Source: Alkalihalobacterium elongatum (GTDB lineage Bacteria; Bacillota; Bacilli; Bacillales; Bacillaceae_F). Taken from it: DNA of 64,000 bases. The first letter of the stretch is position 1, and each line of letters starts with the position of its first letter. The notes under the pieces are model-generated. The model searched no databases and was not told the DNA's origin. It worked only from the letters and a program-made list of their open reading frames with translations. Of the stretch, positions 44,206 through 52,771 are shown one piece after another. The DNA lies in assembly GCF_019024285.1 (NCBI RefSeq), contig NZ_WMKZ01000003.1:62001-126000 (forward strand). Reading direction: 5' to 3'. Both the position numbers and the translations under genes were made by a program.

Positions 44206-44569
44206 GTTATTACCTCCTTCCCAAAAAACAATTATAAGCTAATCTATTAAAAATTCATAGGTCCAGTTCCTTCCTAAAAGCTCAAATAAGTACTATTGAA
44301 TTGTATGATGGAAGTCGCTTTTTATTCATTATACAAGAAAAATGGTTCATCCCGTTTACCTGGGGCTAAGACTGTCACTTCAAGCCTTTTGAGTGAGTAA
44401 AAGAGGCTAAGTTGTAGATGAGGTTTCATGAGTGAAGTCGCACGTCCTGTGGCAACCTTTGTGTGACCTTTATCGTTGGCGAGAGAACAACACGATTAAT
44501 TTAAAAAATTCTCAGTAGAAGATTGAAGGAAAACCACCATTAAATAAGTTTCACTTTATGTATATTTAC
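44206..44569. other. Intergenic region upstream of yhbD
   Basis: No gene was recognised. A stretch near 44380-44480 is less AT-rich than its surroundings (for example GTCGCACGTCCTGTGGCAAC). It could be a remnant of something, but I could not identify it. Confidence 0.3.
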
Positions 44570-44588
44570 AACATAACAGTGTTATGTT
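44570..44588. promoter_or_regulatory. Candidate operator upstream of yhbD
   Basis: AACATAAC and GTTATGTT form a perfect 8-base dyad around AGT, 38 bases before the yhbD start. YhbD is a MerR-like helix-turn-helix protein, so autoregulation is a reasonable guess. Confidence 0.5.
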
Positions 44589-44625
44589 ACATTAAAGTTA
44601 AGTTAAAGTTGTAGGGGTGAACGTA

Positions 44626-45267
44626 ATGGAGGAAGAACTTATTTCAAAAAAAGACTTACTAAAACAAACTGGTATTTCCTACGGTCAATTATACCGGTGG
44701 AAACGAAAGAACCTTGTACCTGAAGATTGGTTTATTCGAAAGTCCACATTCACAGGACAGGAGACATTTTTTCCGAAAGACCGTATACTCGAGAGAATTG
44801 ACAAGATTATCAATATGAAAGCGGGTCTTTCCTTAGATGAACTAGCAAATATGTTTTCCCAAGGACCTTTTGACATTTCTTTAACGAAAAAACAACTGAT
44901 AGAACGTAACATTGTTTCGGGTGCAGCCGTTGATCTATATGAAGAAGTAATAGGAGCATCCGACAATCTTTCATATGAGACTATTTTATTTGTTTACATC
45001 ATTGATGAAGCATTACGTAGTGGTGAAATTAGTTTAAGTGAAGCAAAGCAAGTACTACAAACTTTAATTAATCATCTTCCGAAAACAAAGCAACTAGACG
45101 CTAAATTATTAGTCATTCGAAAGATGGGGGTAACTGTTGTTTTATTACTCTGGGCACAAGAAGATGAAGTTTTTCTAGAAGATGCTGCTAAAATTGCTAT
45201 TCAAATTAAAATTGGAAAAATACATGAACAACTTAAAAATAAATTATTGATCGGGGGACAGGGATGA
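44626..45267 (+). CDS. yhbD: YhbD-like MerR-type regulator (DUF4004)
   Basis: This 213-residue protein has an N-terminal MerR-like helix-turn-helix (ISKKDLLKQTGISYGQLYRWKR). A helical C-terminal part contains a membrane-like stretch (GVTVVLLLWAQ). The gene order matches the B. subtilis yhbD-yhbE-yhbF locus, where the following genes encode bactofilins. I use the ATG at 44626, which has GTAGGGGTGAACG upstream; an in-frame GTG nine bases earlier is inside that site. Its stop codon overlaps the start of the next gene (ATGA), so the two are translationally coupled. It probably controls bactofilin expression, as inferred from context. Confidence 0.8.
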   Translation: MEEELISKKDLLKQTGISYGQLYRWKRKNLVPEDWFIRKSTFTGQETFFPKDRILERIDKIINMKAGLSLDELANMFSQGPFDISLTKKQLIERNIVSGAAVDLYEEVIGASDNLSYETILFVYIIDEALRSGEISLSEAKQVLQTLINHLPKTKQLDAKLLVIRKMGVTVVLLLWAQEDEVFLEDAAKIAIQIKIGKIHEQLKNKLLIGGQG

Positions 45268-45932
45268 CTTCAACAACTAAACCAAATATTAAAATTTATG
45301 GAGAAGGAAGCTCTTTTGGCGGAGATTTTCAAAAAGTAACCATTATGGGTCAGGGCAAAGTTACAAGTGATTTTCAATCTATGCAAATGAAAGTTTTTGG
45401 AGAAAGTCAAATTGAAGGGAAAGCATGTATTAATAGATTTCATTTATTTGGCTCCACTTCCTTTCACAGGAGTTTAGTTGCAAAAAGGCTAAAAATTTTT
45501 GGGAATCTGGATGTTTAAGAGTACCTAACAGGTGAACAAGCCAACGTAAAAGGGTGGCTGAATGTAAAAGGAAATGTTGAATTTGAAAAAATAACAGTTA
45601 ATGGTGGGGTCTCAATCGATGGCTTATTAAATGTCGGTCAACTTACGATTAACTTGCGGCATGCAACAAGTCGTATAAATGAATTTGGTGGAGAAACGAT
45701 TAAAGTTGGCAGTAAATCAATCAACGTCTATAAAGGGCCCCACCGTCTAGAAGCAAATATCATTGAAGGAGATAATATTTTCTTAGAACATACGACAGCT
45801 AAAGTTGTTCGTGGTAAAAATGTTGTGATTGGGGCTCATTGTCAGATTGATCTCGTTGAATACAGTACTTCTTTTAAAAAGCTAGAAAGACTTGATTGTA
45901 GAGTAGAAGAGGTAAGGAAGCTTGATGAATAA
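45264..45932 (+). pseudogene. yhbE: YhbE-like bactofilin interrupted by one in-frame stop
   Basis: This is a bactofilin (polymer-forming beta-helix protein) broken by one in-frame TAA at 45516-45518. Before it 84 residues are read (IKIYGEGSSFGGDFQKVTIM...). After it the same frame stays open and clearly coding to 45932 (EYLTGEQANVKGWLNVKGNV...), with a typical ending CQIDLVEYSTSFKKL shared with the next gene. Read through, it would be about 222 residues, close to the paralogue. The start overlaps the yhbD stop. The lesion is one codon; it could be a recent mutation, a sequencing error, or readthrough. The N-terminal 84-residue piece could still be made. Confidence 0.82.
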
Positions 45933-45995
45933 TTAATAAAAATGAATTCTTTCAAGCAATCGTAAAATTTGCCAAAATTAAAAGGAGTGGTCTAT

Positions 45996-46718
45996 ATGAA
46001 CAAAACCTACACAGGTGACCTAACGATATCAGGGAATGGAAGTACAGCTGGTGGGCAATTTCAGCATGTTAAAATTAACGGGAACGGAAAAGTAAATGGT
46101 GACGTGGAATGTCTAGATTTCCAATCGAACGGTGCAAGTAGAGTAACAGGGAATTTGAATGGGCAAACCGTTTCTATAAAAGGTAGCGCAAAAATAAATG
46201 GTGACGTTCAGGCAGACCGATTGGATGTTTCTGGAACTACTTCAATTGAAGGTAAAGTCAACTTTAAAACAATTGAGGTGAAAGGTTCAGCATCAATTGG
46301 TAAAAGTATGGCAGGTGATCAATTCTTTCTACAAGGTTCTGTAAAAGTAGGTGGAGACTGCGAAGCTGAAAGAGTTCAGTTAGATGGTAGCTTTTCTATC
46401 AATGGTTTATTGAATGCAGATCAAATAAAAATTGGATTACACGGAAGATCTCACGTAAAAGAAATTGGTTGCGAAAAAATCGAAGTGAAAAAAGCAAGCA
46501 GCTTTCTCGGTCTTGATAAATTAATTAAAGCACTAACTCGTGAGTTAACCGTTGAACTGATCGAAGGGGATGAAGTTGACCTTGAATTTACAAGCGCCAA
46601 AATTGTTCGTGGAAATAATGTTCGTATCGGTCCTGGATGTCAAATTGACCTTGTTGAATACAAAGGGGAATTTAAACAAGACCTTGATTGTACCGTAAAA
46701 GAAAATAAGAAAATATAA
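45996..46718 (+). CDS. yhbF: YhbF-like bactofilin
   Basis: This intact 240-residue bactofilin has repeated short beta-helix turns (for example SIKGSAKINGDVQAD, TTSIEGKVNFKTIEVKGSAS). It is expected to form filaments or scaffolds that organise surface, motility or sporulation components. The end GPGCQIDLVEYKGEF is shared with the neighbouring interrupted gene. I use the ATG at 45996 with AAAAGGAGTGGTCT upstream. It follows the yhbE-like pseudogene by 63 bases in the yhbDEF order. The exact role here is unknown. Confidence 0.86.
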   Translation: MNKTYTGDLTISGNGSTAGGQFQHVKINGNGKVNGDVECLDFQSNGASRVTGNLNGQTVSIKGSAKINGDVQADRLDVSGTTSIEGKVNFKTIEVKGSASIGKSMAGDQFFLQGSVKVGGDCEAERVQLDGSFSINGLLNADQIKIGLHGRSHVKEIGCEKIEVKKASSFLGLDKLIKALTRELTVELIEGDEVDLEFTSAKIVRGNNVRIGPGCQIDLVEYKGEFKQDLDCTVKENKKI

Positions 46719-47195
46719 AACAAAGGCATAAAATCGCGTCCGTTTTCAAGGAATGTACGCGTTTTTGGTTTATTCAATGTTTGTTTTAACGGTTAGATAC
46801 AGGATTAAAAAATCGTAGTATAGTTTGTATCGGACATTAAAAGTTATTTAAAGGAAATCATTTGGTGTCCCCTAACCCTAAGTATCAGCCCGGGCCATTT
46901 CATGATGTATTGAGTTAGGAGACGTTAACTATTATATGGAAATAATACAAAGCATATGCAGAAACTATACAAAATAAGAATAGTATTATTTTTCACACAA
47001 ATAGGACAAGGCAACGATCAAATACAATAACTACTCCCAGCCATTCATAATAAAAAAGTGAAAAGCTAGCCTTAATTATGTTAAGATAATATTTTTAGCA
47101 GAAGCTGTCCTCATGAACTTTTGATTTACGGAAATCCATACGATAAAAGCTATCTATGCTGGAAGATTCAGAATTAGATACAAAGGAAGAGATCG
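46719..47195. other. Long intergenic region with one large dyad
   Basis: No gene is seen. Just after yhbF a weak hairpin (ATCGCGT with ACGCGTTTTTGG) may be a terminator. At 46867-46923, GTCCCCTAAC and GTTAGGAGAC form a 10-base stem with one mismatch closing a 37-base loop; it does not match a riboswitch I know. The rest is AT-rich up to the helicase ribosome site. Confidence 0.45.
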
Positions 47196-49442
47196 ATGAC
47201 GAGTACATTAACATATATAAAAGAATGGCAAAAAGCACTCCAAATTGAAATTGCTCACTTGAAAAAGTATGGGAGCAATAAGTATCGCGTTGTTAATGGT
47301 CATCTATTATCAACCGATAATTTTTTTACGTACTATTTTGAATTGACATCACCTATACGAGTCCCTGTTGGCTCTAATGTCCGTTTAGAATGGGGAAACG
47401 TAAAACAAGATGGTAGAATTCTATCATCTGAAGGAAAAAGCATTTTAATATCTGTTGAACAATCGATTGGCGACCTCATTTCAGAAGCAACTATTTTCCA
47501 CGATCCTTGGGAATTACTTGATGAATTAATTGAACGATTAGAAGAATTGAAAAAAAGTAAAAAAAGACGAGCACGAATAAAAAAGTTGATGGACCCTACA
47601 ATGGAAGTGAAGGAATCGACTGAAATAGCGAAAACCGCTGCTCACGAATTGTATTTAAAGACTAAAACGAATCCCGTAACTTTCGTCTGGGGCCCACCTG
47701 GTACGGGAAAAACGTACACATTAGCTCGTGTTGCCGCCAATATGTATTTTAATGCCAGAAACGTTTTAATATTGTCACACAGCAACCAAGCAGTCGATGT
47801 GCTTTCAAGTGAAGTTGCATCATTTATTAAAAAGAAAAAACGTTTTGAAGAAGGAGACCTTCTTCGTTACGGCTCACAAGCAGGAGAGTTACTCCAACTT
47901 CATGAAGCCATAACTACAAGTCAACTGTTAGATAGGCGTGAACCACATTTAGCCGAAGAACGAGAGGCACTCCTATCAGAGCGCCGGGGCCTAAAGCAAG
48001 ATTTAGCGCGTTCTTTTAGTAAAAGAGATACCGATCAATTACTTGAACTTGAAACGAAGATTGCGAGGGTGCTTGAGAAAATTCGCCAAAAAGAAATTCA
48101 ATATGTAAAAAAAGCCTCGATCGTTTGTACGACATTAGCTAAAGCGGCAACAGACGTTGCAATCTATGAAAAGGAATTTGATATTGTCATCGTCGATGAA
48201 GCGAGTATGGCCTATGTACCACAAGCAGCATTTGCTGCATCTCTTGGAAAGCGAGTGGTCATATGTGGTGATTTCAAGCAATTACCTCCGATTGCATCAG
48301 CAAGACATGAGTTAGTCGAAAAGTGGTTAAAGGAAGATATTTTTCATCGTGCAGGTATTGTTGATGTTGTAAATAAAGGTAAACTTCACCCTCATTTGTA
48401 TTTATTAAAAGAACAGCGGCGCATGCACCCTGACATTTCTGCTTTTACAAATCAATATATTTATCAAGGGCTAGTCGGTGATCATCCAACGGTTCGAGTA
48501 AAGCGTGAAAAGACAGTTAATCAACAACCATTTCCACAACAAGCTTCCATTTTATTGGATACAAGCTACACAGGAGAATACGGTTTGCAAGAAAAATTCT
48601 CGAAGTCTCGTTTTAATGCTTGGCAGTTACTATTATCCTTTCAATTAATACATGAAGCATTTATCAACAAGACGACATCGATTGGCTATGTTACACCGTA
48701 CCGAGCGCAAGCGCAAATGATGGAGGTTATACTTGATGACCTTTATGAGCAAGAACGACTAGTAGCTGATATTATTTCAGCAACTGTACACCGCTTTCAA
48801 GGAAGTGAGCGAGATGTAATGATTTTTGACTCGGTTGATAGTTACCCTGAAGAGCGAGCAGGAATGTTATTAATAGGAAGAGATAGTGAGCGTCTGATGA
48901 ATGTCGCAATTACAAGAACGAAGGGTAAGTTTATTCACGTAAGCAATACTGCATTTATTAAACAACGTGTTTTTCGAGGAAAGACACTGCGACAACTGAT
49001 TGAACATCAAATAGACAACAATCAAGTAGTTGCACCAAAAGACATCGGAACATGGATTAAAAGTCAACATCCACGGCTACAATGGATACACGCTTTAAAA
49101 TTAACGAGAGTTTTCCACGATATAGGAGAAGCGGACGAGTCTATCGTTTTATCACTACCCAATCAAATGATGTTACCAATAGAATGGAAAAAGCAATTTA
49201 ATCAGCTGTCAAAAAAAATAAAAATTACAATCCTTTCTACAACTGAACAGCCGATAGGACAACCGTATAAATTGATTGAAGAAGATATTCCATTTCCGTT
49301 TGTACTTATCGATAGACGAGTTTTATGGTTAGGGCTCCCGCTTGAAGCGATGAGACGAAATCACCCTCCTCATGTTGCTGCCAGACTTGACTCGAAACCT
49401 TTTTCCGAACGGCTTTTAGCACAATTGCCTATTGAAGAATAA
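47196..49442 (+). CDS. UPF1-like superfamily 1 helicase
   Basis: This 748-residue helicase of the AAA_11/AAA_12 (UPF1-like) type unwinds nucleic acid with ATP. It has Walker A WGPPGTGKTYT (about residue 165-175), a DEAS-type box in VDEASMAYVPQ, motif III GDFKQLPP, motif V/VI TVHRFQGSERDV and ITRTKGKF. A charged coiled-coil insertion lies between motifs Ia and II (about 235-305). The N-terminal region (40-110) has a beta-rich look consistent with the family's accessory domain. RNA or DNA specificity is not clear. It is a single gene; AAAGGAAGAGATCG precedes the ATG. Confidence 0.87.
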   Translation: MTSTLTYIKEWQKALQIEIAHLKKYGSNKYRVVNGHLLSTDNFFTYYFELTSPIRVPVGSNVRLEWGNVKQDGRILSSEGKSILISVEQSIGDLISEATIFHDPWELLDELIERLEELKKSKKRRARIKKLMDPTMEVKESTEIAKTAAHELYLKTKTNPVTFVWGPPGTGKTYTLARVAANMYFNARNVLILSHSNQAVDVLSSEVASFIKKKKRFEEGDLLRYGSQAGELLQLHEAITTSQLLDRREPHLAEEREALLSERRGLKQDLARSFSKRDTDQLLELETKIARVLEKIRQKEIQYVKKASIVCTTLAKAATDVAIYEKEFDIVIVDEASMAYVPQAAFAASLGKRVVICGDFKQLPPIASARHELVEKWLKEDIFHRAGIVDVVNKGKLHPHLYLLKEQRRMHPDISAFTNQYIYQGLVGDHPTVRVKREKTVNQQPFPQQASILLDTSYTGEYGLQEKFSKSRFNAWQLLLSFQLIHEAFINKTTSIGYVTPYRAQAQMMEVILDDLYEQERLVADIISATVHRFQGSERDVMIFDSVDSYPEERAGMLLIGRDSERLMNVAITRTKGKFIHVSNTAFIKQRVFRGKTLRQLIEHQIDNNQVVAPKDIGTWIKSQHPRLQWIHALKLTRVFHDIGEADESIVLSLPNQMMLPIEWKKQFNQLSKKIKITILSTTEQPIGQPYKLIEEDIPFPFVLIDRRVLWLGLPLEAMRRNHPPHVAARLDSKPFSERLLAQLPIEE

Positions 49443-49533
49443 TAAAAATACAAACGAGGCAAATTGATAAAGGTGCATCTGCAGCTTTATTTCGATTTAA
49501 TTTGGAATGTAACTAAAGATTTCTTGTCTATTC

Positions 49534-49570
49534 AAAAGGCTTGTATACTTTGTTGCCATTGGACCGTTTA
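49534..49570. repeat. Dispersed repeat family 2, left-end copy
   Basis: AAAAGGCTTGTATACTTTGT, then TGCCATTGGACCGTTT, matches the family left arm. A clear right end is not seen nearby. Confidence 0.45.
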
Positions 49571-49735
49571 AGCTTCACGCTATGTGTGAAGAGTCAAACA
49601 TCCGCTGAATAAAATAATTTGTCCAATTAGTTAACATTTGTAAAAATAGTTCTGTTTTTCTTCCATTCTGCAAACTTTCTTCAAAATTCTTTGTTACCGT
49701 ATAAATATACTGAATTTTACTTAGGGGGACAATCT

Positions 49736-51049
49736 ATGAGGAAAATAAAAAGATCCATATCAATCGTAGCTTTAACAATATTCATTGCTGTTCTAGGAGC
49801 TTGCGCCAATCATGACGATCATGACCAAGAAAATCCAAGCCTAGAGGAGACTGAACTTCAAGAGGAGCTAGAGATTGAAGGAGATGACAATGTGCATGAT
49901 CACGGACATGGCCACGATCATCACGATGATGGGCACCACGCAGATACACTTACTGCACCTACAAACTTTAATGAAAACGCAGCTGAAAATTTGCTTCATT
50001 ACAATACAAAGAACATCACACGTTTACCATCTGATAACCCAATGGAGTTATCAATAATTACCTCGCAAATGATTTGGCCTGCTACACACGAGGAAAATCA
50101 GCCAGGAACTGTCATCTTAGCACCTCTTGAAAACTGGCAGCTATCATTAGCAAGTTTAAATCTCGTTCATCACCCTAATGATGGACCGTTATTCTTTACA
50201 GAGAACGGTTCAATTCCTGATAGGGTAGTAATGGAAATCAACCGATTAAAACCGAAAGGCAATGTTGCCAGAACGCAAGTAATGATTATGGGAAAAGTTA
50301 ATGATGGAGAATTGGACAAGCTAGCTGGCTTTAAAGTGGAACAAACAGAGGAAACAGAAGCAGCTGCATTTGCCAATGAGATTGATAAAATTTATGCTGA
50401 ACTAACACATGGAACACCAAATGGCGTTATCATTGGATCTATGGATGAAGATGCTAAGTTACATTCAATTCCTGCTGGCAGCTGGATTTCCCATATGTCA
50501 GAACCACTTCTTTACGTTACCAAGACAGAGTTGCCTAAAGAAACAATTGAAGCATTAGAGCGTCGGAATGGGAATGCAGAAATTTATGTTCTCGGTTCTG
50601 AAGATGTCATTTCTCAAGAAGTGTTTAAACAGCTAGAAGACTATGGAACTGTAACTAAAATTTCTGGGGAAACACCTGTCGAATTATCAATTGAATTTGC
50701 AAAATTTAAAGATTCGGCAACAAACTTCGGCTGGGGAGTAAATCAACCTGGACACGGTTTAATGATTGCCTCAACTGCGTCGCCTGACCTAGCGATCCTC
50801 GCCGCTCCATTTGCACACCTTGGAAAGCATGCGCCGATGGTATGGTTAGAGGAAGGTGATTTAACGGAAGATTGGTATGACTTCCTAACACTCATTAAGC
50901 CAATGTTTGATGTTGAACCAACAGAAGGGCCTTATAACCATGGTTATCTTCTAGGAACGACAAACTTAGTTTCTTATCAAACACAAGGCATCATCGACGA
51001 AAAACTCGAAATTATCTCAGCACACGGGGATGATCATGCACATCATTAA
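49736..51049 (+). CDS. His-rich lipoprotein with degenerate CWB2-like repeats
   Basis: This 437-residue surface lipoprotein starts with a basic n-region (MRKIKRSIS), a hydrophobic segment and a lipobox ending LGAC (cysteine near residue 23). A His-rich stretch follows near residues 55-75 (HDHGHGHDHHDDGHH) and the protein ends in HGDDHAHH. The body resembles repeats of the cell-wall-binding type 2 fold: TRLPSDNPMELSIITSQ, and later VYVLGSEDVI-like and VELSIEFAKF segments. I see two to three such repeats, all diverged. The His clusters suggest metal (zinc or nickel) binding. I found no Zur box upstream. Start ATG 49736 with TTAGGGGGACAAT upstream. Confidence 0.72.
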   Translation: MRKIKRSISIVALTIFIAVLGACANHDDHDQENPSLEETELQEELEIEGDDNVHDHGHGHDHHDDGHHADTLTAPTNFNENAAENLLHYNTKNITRLPSDNPMELSIITSQMIWPATHEENQPGTVILAPLENWQLSLASLNLVHHPNDGPLFFTENGSIPDRVVMEINRLKPKGNVARTQVMIMGKVNDGELDKLAGFKVEQTEETEAAAFANEIDKIYAELTHGTPNGVIIGSMDEDAKLHSIPAGSWISHMSEPLLYVTKTELPKETIEALERRNGNAEIYVLGSEDVISQEVFKQLEDYGTVTKISGETPVELSIEFAKFKDSATNFGWGVNQPGHGLMIASTASPDLAILAAPFAHLGKHAPMVWLEEGDLTEDWYDFLTLIKPMFDVEPTEGPYNHGYLLGTTNLVSYQTQGIIDEKLEIISAHGDDHAHH

Positions 51050-51109
51050 TAACTGGGAAAAGTAAGATAGTAATATGACTTTTATTTCTGTACACTTATT
51101 AACTAAAAT

Positions 51110-51163
51110 AAAAGGAAAGGAAGCCTAGGTACCTCTTAATGAGCGGTTTCCTTTTCTTTTTTT
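51110..51163 (+). terminator. Intrinsic terminator after the lipoprotein
   Basis: AAAGGAAAGGAAGCC pairs with GGTTTCCTTTTC (minor mismatch), followed by TTTTTTT. Confidence 0.8.
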
Positions 51164-51280
51164 ATTGACAAGGCCATATTAAATCAAATCAAAAATCAAA
51201 CTTAACACCACCATTGACAAAAGTGGTATGTAGGAGTAAATTACAATATTATACTATTAAATTGAAATACACCTTTTTAT

Positions 51281-51422
51281 TCGCTGAATCTTTTGAGCGG
51301 GGGAACCGTTTTGGACAATTTGTCTAGGGGTGAATCTTTTTTGAAGGGATACTCTCAGTCCCTAACCCGACAGCTAACCTCGTAAGCGTTAAAACATATA
51401 TCGAGAGAAAGGTCTAATCGAC
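51281..51422 (+). promoter_or_regulatory. Cyclic di-AMP (ydaO/yuaA type) riboswitch
   Basis: The conserved ydaO core is seen in order: GAGCGGGGGAACCG, TAGGGGTGAATC, AGTCCCTAACCCGACAGCTA, CCTCGTAAGCG and GAGAGAAAGG. This RNA class binds cyclic di-AMP and switches off potassium-uptake and wall genes. It lies just before ktrA, the classic place. GGTCT (51411-51415) can pair with AGACC (51423-51427) and would compete with the downstream terminator. Confidence 0.93.
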
Positions 51423-51448
51423 AGACCATTCTTAGTGATGGTCTTTTT
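51423..51448 (+). terminator. Riboswitch-controlled terminator before ktrA
   Basis: GACCAT pairs with ATGGTC around TCTTAGTG, followed by TTTTTGG. Its left arm overlaps the possible antiterminator arm AGACC. Confidence 0.85.
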
Positions 51449-51471
51449 GGTGTGTTAAAAAGGAGAGTATC

Positions 51472-52128
51472 ATGAGGAAACAATTTGCAGTTATTGGTTT
51501 AGGGCGTTTTGGGGGATCTGTTTGTAAAGAACTTTATAAAATGGGACACGACGTATTAGCGATCGATACAAATGAAGATAAAGTTAATGAATTCACTAAC
51601 TTTTCTACACATACGGTCATTGCTAATGCAACAGAGGAAAGTACTTTGCAAAGCTTAGGTATACGTAATTTTGACTATGTTATTGTTGCAATCGGTGAAA
51701 ACATTCAATCTAGTATTCTATGTACGCTGTTATTAAAAGAGATGGGCGTTCAGAATGTATGGGTTAAAGCACAAAACGATTATCATCACAAAGTGTTAGA
51801 AAAAATCGGAGCTGACCGTATCGTTCACCCAGAAAAAGATATGGGAATTCGTATTGCGCAGCACCTCGTTTCTGAAAAAATTATAGACTATATTGAGCTA
51901 TCTGATGAATATAGTATCGTCGAATTATTAGCAACAGAAAAAGTAGCAAATCGTTCACTTATACAGTTAGATATACGTGCCAAATACGGCTGTACAATTT
52001 TAGCTTTTAAACGAAAAGAGGAAGTTATCGTATCGCCATTACCAGATGATCTCATCCACTTAAATGACATATTGATCGTAATCGGTCATAAAAATGATTT
52101 AAAACGTTTTGAAGAAGAAGGCTTATAA
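51472..52128 (+). CDS. ktrA: Potassium uptake regulatory subunit KtrA
   Basis: KtrA is the cytoplasmic RCK-domain ring that gates the KtrB potassium channel. The RCK_N domain (about 1-135) has the nucleotide-binding GLGRFGGSVCKEL motif. The RCK_C domain follows (about 140-218), which in this family can bind cyclic di-AMP. The sequence end LKRFEEEGL is close to B. subtilis KtrA rather than KtrC. The cyclic di-AMP riboswitch upstream fits, because both RNA and protein would respond to the same signal. No ktrB follows; the next gene is a MerR regulator 17 bases away, so ktrB must lie elsewhere or be absent. Confidence 0.92.
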   Translation: MRKQFAVIGLGRFGGSVCKELYKMGHDVLAIDTNEDKVNEFTNFSTHTVIANATEESTLQSLGIRNFDYVIVAIGENIQSSILCTLLLKEMGVQNVWVKAQNDYHHKVLEKIGADRIVHPEKDMGIRIAQHLVSEKIIDYIELSDEYSIVELLATEKVANRSLIQLDIRAKYGCTILAFKRKEEVIVSPLPDDLIHLNDILIVIGHKNDLKRFEEEGL

Positions 52129-52145
52129 GGTAGAGGTGAATGTAG

Positions 52146-52547
52146 ATGGAAGGTAACGACGCTATCGGTTATTCCATTTCCGACCTAGCCAATGAATTTA
52201 ATATAAGCCCGCGAACCATTCGTTACTATGAAGAGATCGGCCTTATTCAACCCAAACGCACATCTGGTAACCATCGAATTTATTCGAAACGGGATCGAGC
52301 TCGAGTAAAAATGATTATACGGGCAAAAACACTCGGTTTTTCACTTGAACAAACATCATCTTTATTTGAGCTTTATGAAATTGATCCAACTCAAAAGAAG
52401 CAGTTTGAGGAAGGGATAAAACTAGCTTATCAGCATTTAGAAACGGTGCAAAAAAGAAGAAAAGAATTTGAAGAATTAGAAGCTGAATTATTAAAAGCAA
52501 TAAGAGATGCAGAAGAGCAGTACAAGAAACTAAATAAAGAAACATAA
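52146..52547 (+). CDS. MerR family transcriptional regulator
   Basis: This 133-residue protein has an N-terminal winged helix-turn-helix (YSISDLANEFNISPRTIRYY, then EEIGLIQPKRT). A long C-terminal coiled coil (about 85-130) would form the dimer. It has no cysteine-rich metal site, so it may sense an acyl-CoA or other small organic ligand, as LiuR-type MerR proteins do. It lies between ktrA (17 bases upstream) and a crotonase/acyl-CoA ligase pair. A promoter with a MerR-type dyad lies before that pair, suggesting it is the target. A run of 23 T residues follows the gene. Confidence 0.82.
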   Translation: MEGNDAIGYSISDLANEFNISPRTIRYYEEIGLIQPKRTSGNHRIYSKRDRARVKMIIRAKTLGFSLEQTSSLFELYEIDPTQKKQFEEGIKLAYQHLETVQKRRKEFEELEAELLKAIRDAEEQYKKLNKET

Positions 52548-52644
52548 TGAATACAACCCCAAATGGAACTCTCAGACACCAGTAATAGCAGTTGAAAAAC
52601 AGAAATCAACTGTAAGCTGATTAAGAAGAGGAAAAGCCATTTGG

Positions 52645-52667
52645 TTTTTTTTTTTTTTTTTTTTTTT
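52645..52667. repeat. Poly-T tract, 23 T residues
   Basis: An uninterrupted run of 23 T lies 30 bases upstream of the MerR-type promoter and about 100 bases after the MerR gene. A preceding short dyad could make it a terminator. Runs this long are prone to slippage and also to assembly error. Confidence 0.8.
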
Positions 52668-52695
52668 GCACAGAAATACAATTAACGTAAAATAC

Positions 52696-52725
52696 TTTAC
52701 ATTAACGTTAACTATAAAGTATAAT
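52696..52725 (+). promoter_or_regulatory. MerR-type promoter with a central palindrome
   Basis: The -35-like TTTACA (52696-52701) and -10 TATAAT (52720-52725) are 18 bases apart, longer than the usual 17. The perfect palindrome TTAACGTTAA lies inside the spacer (52702-52711), where MerR proteins bind. A second dyad GTAAA/TTTAC overlaps just upstream. It drives the crotonase/ligase pair. Confidence 0.7.
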
Positions 52726-52771
52726 AAGTTAGAAAAATCAGAAAACATAAATATCACTAGGGAGGGGTTAA

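Noticed and set aside
46867-46923. Known riboswitch upstream of the helicase
   Set aside because: I compared it by memory with the ydaO, fluoride and cyclic-di-GMP cores and none fits.
52430-52757. Minus-strand reading frames rich in lysine around the poly-T tract
   Set aside because: The lysine run is the poly-T tract read on the other strand. There is no ribosome site and the frames overlap the MerR gene and promoter.
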